A stretch of 17,689 bases of DNA from CAYRFQ01 sp964423615 (GTDB lineage: Bacteria > Planctomycetota > Planctomycetia > Gemmatales > Gemmataceae). Location: assembly GCA_964423615.1 (NCBI GenBank), contig CAYRFQ010000136.1:1-17689 (forward strand). The letters are read 5' to 3'. A model generated the notes under the pieces. That model did not search any database, was not told the DNA's origin, and saw only the letters and a list, made by a program, of their open reading frames with translations. The position numbers were made by a program, and so were the translations under genes. Positions 15,009 through 17,689 of the stretch are shown piece by piece. Within the stretch, counting starts at the first letter, position 1. The number at the start of each line of letters is the position of its first letter.

Positions 15009-16433
15009 TTGGCACGCTTTTTCAAATTCCGTTCGTTGGATGATATTCGCCAAGAGTGCGAAAACCTGAATTTGACGATTCGATTTCAGGAAGACCTAAG
15101 TCCCCTTTTTCGGCCTGCCGCAGTGGGTCCCCTCCGCACGGGAAATTCGCTCTGCATTCAACCCATGGAAGGTTGCGACGGAACTCTCGACGGTAAACCC
15201 GATGAGTTGACGTTTCGTCGATATCGAAGGTTTGGTGCCGGTGGCGCCAAGTTGATTTGGGGAGAGGCAACGGCAGTTGTCGAAGAAGGTCGAGCCAACC
15301 CTCGGCAGTTGGTCATGAACGAACAAACGGCACCGGCAATTGAGAAAATGCTTTTGGAATGCCGTGCCGCCCATCGTGAAGCATTCGGGTCTGACGATGA
15401 CTTGGTGGTGGGCTTACAGTTGACCCACTCGGGGCGTTACAGTCACAAACGCCCGATGATTACCTATCACGACCCGATTCTTGATCCTCGCACAATCGTT
15501 GACAAATCGAGTGGGAAAAAAGTCGATGCGGAATACCCCGTCCTGAGTGACGACTACCTCAAAAGACTCGTCGATCATTACGTGACTTCTGCAAAGTTGG
15601 CTCAACGTTGCGGATTTCAATTCGTCGACATCAAGCAGTGTCATAGATATTTGCTCAACGAATTGCTGGCAGCGAAAACACGACCGGGGCCGTATGGAGG
15701 AAGTCTCGAGAACCGCACCCGTCTCGCCCGCAACATTTTTCAAGCCATCCAGAACGAAGTCCCGGGCTTGGTCCTGACTACCCGGTTGAACGTGTTTGAC
15801 TGCATTTCGTTCCAGAAGCAACCGGACATCGACGATGGCGAACCGTGTCCGTACGAGGTCCCCGTTCGCGGAGCATGGGGAACGCGAGAAGATGATCCAT
15901 TCACGCCAGACTTGACCGAGCCGATCTGGTGGATTGGCGAGATGCAAAAAATGGGCGTGGCACTCATCAACATCTCGATGGGTAACCCCTACGGTGTCCC
16001 TCACGTCATTCGACCATTCGAATACCCTCCGCCGGATGGATACGAATCTCCCGAACATCCGCTCATCGGAGTGGATCGACATTTCCGACTCGCTGGAGAA
16101 CTCCAGCAGCAATTTCCCGACCTACCGTTAGTGGGAAGTGGGTACAGTTACCTCCAAGCATTCCTGGGACAGGCTGGGGCGTCCAACATCGCCGACGGAC
16201 GTATCACCTTCGTAGGAGTCGGTCGGGCTGCTCTACCCATGCCCGACTTCGCAGTTCTGCTCAAAGAAACAGGCCAACTGGAGCGTAAACGGATTTGTCG
16301 AACGTTTAGCTATTGCACCGCGTTGATGCGTTCCAAACACAATGAACTCGGTCAATTCGCCACCGGGTGCCCACCATTCGATAAAGAGATCTATGGACCA
16401 CTTTGGGACTTGGCCAAGAAGGAATCGGAATGA
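15009..16433 (+). CDS. NADH:flavin oxidoreductase, Old Yellow Enzyme family
   Basis: A 474-residue FMN-dependent TIM-barrel oxidoreductase. Recognisable blocks are GNSLCIQPMEGCDG (45-58), GGAKLIWGEATAV (78-90), VVGLQLTHSGRYSH (133-146), DIKQCHRYLLNELL (207-220) and YGGSLENRTRLARNIF (229-244), then GRAALPMPDF (405-414). Typical enzymes have HGAHGYLL where this has KQCHRYLL: the second His is kept and the first is replaced. The C-terminus has Cys430, Cys436 and Cys454 in CRTFSYC and TGCPPF, reminiscent of the iron-sulfur region of dienoyl-CoA reductase relatives but not the standard spacing. The start is a TTG with GGGAG six bases upstream; no ATG is available until residue 53. Substrate unknown. 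It is the last gene of the run from nth, followed by a hairpin. Confidence 0.9.
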   Translation: MARFFKFRSLDDIRQECENLNLTIRFQEDLSPLFRPAAVGPLRTGNSLCIQPMEGCDGTLDGKPDELTFRRYRRFGAGGAKLIWGEATAVVEEGRANPRQLVMNEQTAPAIEKMLLECRAAHREAFGSDDDLVVGLQLTHSGRYSHKRPMITYHDPILDPRTIVDKSSGKKVDAEYPVLSDDYLKRLVDHYVTSAKLAQRCGFQFVDIKQCHRYLLNELLAAKTRPGPYGGSLENRTRLARNIFQAIQNEVPGLVLTTRLNVFDCISFQKQPDIDDGEPCPYEVPVRGAWGTREDDPFTPDLTEPIWWIGEMQKMGVALINISMGNPYGVPHVIRPFEYPPPDGYESPEHPLIGVDRHFRLAGELQQQFPDLPLVGSGYSYLQAFLGQAGASNIADGRITFVGVGRAALPMPDFAVLLKETGQLERKRICRTFSYCTALMRSKHNELGQFATGCPPFDKEIYGPLWDLAKKESE

Positions 16434-16474
16434 GACTCCGTGATATTTTGGGGCTAAGGCAGTGAGAAACTTGT

Positions 16475-16501
16475 GAACCGGGGAGATACTCGGTTCTCCC
16501 C
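16475..16501. terminator. Hairpin between convergent genes, possible terminator
   Basis: GGGGAGA (16480-16486) pairs with TCTCCCC (16495-16501) across an eight-base loop, 46 bases past the oxidoreductase stop. An alternative six-pair stem, GAACCG (16475-16480) with CGGTTC (16491-16496), overlaps it and cannot form at the same time. No T-run follows on either strand, so rho-independent termination is uncertain. Confidence 0.35.
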
Positions 16502-16556
16502 CAACCACGACCAAAAAAACGGCAAGTTTCCCTTTGAGAGCTGGATTCGTTGCCCA

Positions 16557-17534
16557 TTAAGGAACATCACGAATCATTCCAAAACCCATAGCCCCTGGCT
16601 TTTCGAACTCTCGGCTACTTGGCGATTGGTCATCCAAGTGTCGTAGAACTTCGATGCTTTCTTCCAACGAGTTCTTCAGACAGAGCACGCTGATGACCAA
16701 TTCGGCAAGGGCCGCGAACGACAAACCAACCGTCAAATTCGTCCAACGTTCGAGTTCTTCCTCTGCAAGGTCAGGTAATTTCTTGGAGAAGTAGAGCTTA
16801 CGGATGTGGGATTCAGGAGCTTCGATTTTGATGATGCGGTCAAAACGACGTGGGCGAGATACGATACGACGGTCTAAACGCTCGGGATAGTTGGTAGTGG
16901 CGATGTTGATGACTTTGTCGATTTGGTGGGAACCATCGAGCCACTGCAAAAGTTCACTGTCGCCATGGATTTCGATGAGGGCGTCGATGTCTTCGAAAAG
17001 ACAAACGACAGGCCGCTCTGGTTCGATCTTACGGAACAACTCCATCGACCGAGTCAACAACCCCGGATGTTCACAAAAAACGGCTACATGCCCAACTCGA
17101 ACGATCCGATGAACAACTTGATGGACCACGGAACTTTTGCCCGATCCTTGGGGACCATAAAGAAGATAACCTCGACGATGAAGATATCCGTACTTTCGGA
17201 AGGTATCTCCGTGTTCCCAGAAGCTGTCAATTTCGGCCAGAATTTTGGCCGGAAGGCTATCGGCGAAGTCAATGAGGTCATCGACCTTTAAGTCCTTGGC
17301 ATGAAACTGGGGGTCGCCGTACTGGTTGAGACTACATCCGTACGCACCAGCCGGAATTCGTGGATGGGTGGTTCCACAAGCCTCATAAACGCCTGGGGTG
17401 GCTACCTTCCACTGAATAGGAACCGATGCGGATTCGTGGCCGGGATAATGGTTCTGAGGATACAGACCACTGTGGTGGTGGTTGGAAGATCGATGCGAGG
17501 AATCACACTCGGTGCCAAAGTCGTTTAAATCCAT
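16557..17534 (-). CDS. AAA ATPase, BCS1-like
   Basis: A 325-residue single AAA module. Walker A is GPQGSGKSS (127-135), Walker B is VVCLFEDIDAL (176-186), sensor 1 Asn is N215 in NIATTNYPERLD, and the arginine-finger region is RPRRFDR (227-233), followed by a helical lid. AAA ATPases of this shape remodel or unfold protein complexes as oligomeric rings. The first 80 residues have no AAA homology: they are rich in His and Ser (SSHRSSNHHHSG, 12-23) and carry two cysteines (53, 67) with no clear pattern. There is no signal peptide or membrane segment, so unlike mitochondrial BCS1 it is probably cytosolic. The ATG at 17532-17534 has only a weak purine site but fits the promoter upstream. It is transcribed against the nth-ung run, and the partner it acts on is not in the window. 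Confidence 0.9.
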   Translation of the reverse strand: MDLNDFGTECDSSHRSSNHHHSGLYPQNHYPGHESASVPIQWKVATPGVYEACGTTHPRIPAGAYGCSLNQYGDPQFHAKDLKVDDLIDFADSLPAKILAEIDSFWEHGDTFRKYGYLHRRGYLLYGPQGSGKSSVVHQVVHRIVRVGHVAVFCEHPGLLTRSMELFRKIEPERPVVCLFEDIDALIEIHGDSELLQWLDGSHQIDKVINIATTNYPERLDRRIVSRPRRFDRIIKIEAPESHIRKLYFSKKLPDLAEEELERWTNLTVGLSFAALAELVISVLCLKNSLEESIEVLRHLDDQSPSSREFEKPGAMGFGMIRDVP

Positions 17535-17583
17535 AGGGCTTCACTTTGTGTGTGTTTTTCGTTGGACGAAATCCAATAGTCTC

Positions 17584-17611
17584 ATTATGGCTGGTCTGGA
17601 AAAACTGGCAA
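17584..17611 (-). promoter_or_regulatory. Sigma70-like promoter of the AAA ATPase gene
   Basis: On the minus strand, TTGCCA (17611-17606; five of six against TTGACA) and CATAAT (17589-17584; five of six against TATAAT) are separated by 16 bases. Transcription would begin near 17577, giving a leader of about 43 bases. The leader contains a short TTGGA/TCCAA hairpin. Confidence 0.55.
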
Positions 17612-17689
17612 CCCTCGAGTCGGTATCGAGAGATTTCTAGTGCATCTTCCAGGCTAAAAATAGGGGTTGTCAGTTGGTCGTTTTGTTGG

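Overview
The window looks like planctomycete chromosome, probably from the Gemmataceae or a relative. The strongest sign is the protein encoded at 7929-8933 on the minus strand: it has the short N-terminal LESLEERAVPAT-type motif common in planctomycete surface proteins, followed by glycine/aspartate repeats. A PHP/DUF3604 protein fused to a beta-propeller, a SEC-C/TPR protein and a compact type III polyketide cassette fit the same group. No rRNA, tRNA or CRISPR array was seen. The lineage call is inference from protein style, not from a marker gene.

Layout. 1-91: possible 3' end of an unrecognised gene. About 340-729 (-): decayed IS982-family transposase with several stops and frameshifts. 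819-1556 (-): PP2C-type phosphatase with a plausible intrinsic terminator behind it. 1879-5269 (+): three-gene cassette of SAM methyltransferase, FAD-dependent oxidoreductase and type III polyketide synthase. 5345-5509 (+): possible 54-residue ORF overlapping the next start. 5499-7595 (+): SEC-C/TPR protein. 7929-8933 (-): repeat-rich surface protein. 9420-12434 (-): secreted or membrane-anchored beta-propeller plus PHP/DUF3604 protein with a clear intrinsic terminator. 12719-16433 (+): nth, ung, a reduced glycoside-hydrolase-2-like protein and an Old Yellow Enzyme-family oxidoreductase, closely packed. 16557-17534 (-): BCS1-like AAA ATPase with a good sigma70-like promoter upstream.

How the genes work together. 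The polyketide cassette has the logic of phenolic-lipid pathways: the type III synthase condenses malonyl units on an acyl starter, the flavoprotein oxidises or reduces, and the methyltransferase decorates. The actual product cannot be read from sequence. nth and ung overlap by four bases (ATGA), so two base-excision-repair glycosylases, one for oxidised pyrimidines and one for uracil, are probably translationally coupled. The GH2-like protein and the flavin oxidoreductase follow in the same direction with short gaps and may share the transcript, although their link to repair is unclear. The most useful leads are the polyketide cassette, the repair operon with its unexplained GH2-like and oxidoreductase tail, and two long perfect inverted repeats on either side of the surface-protein gene.
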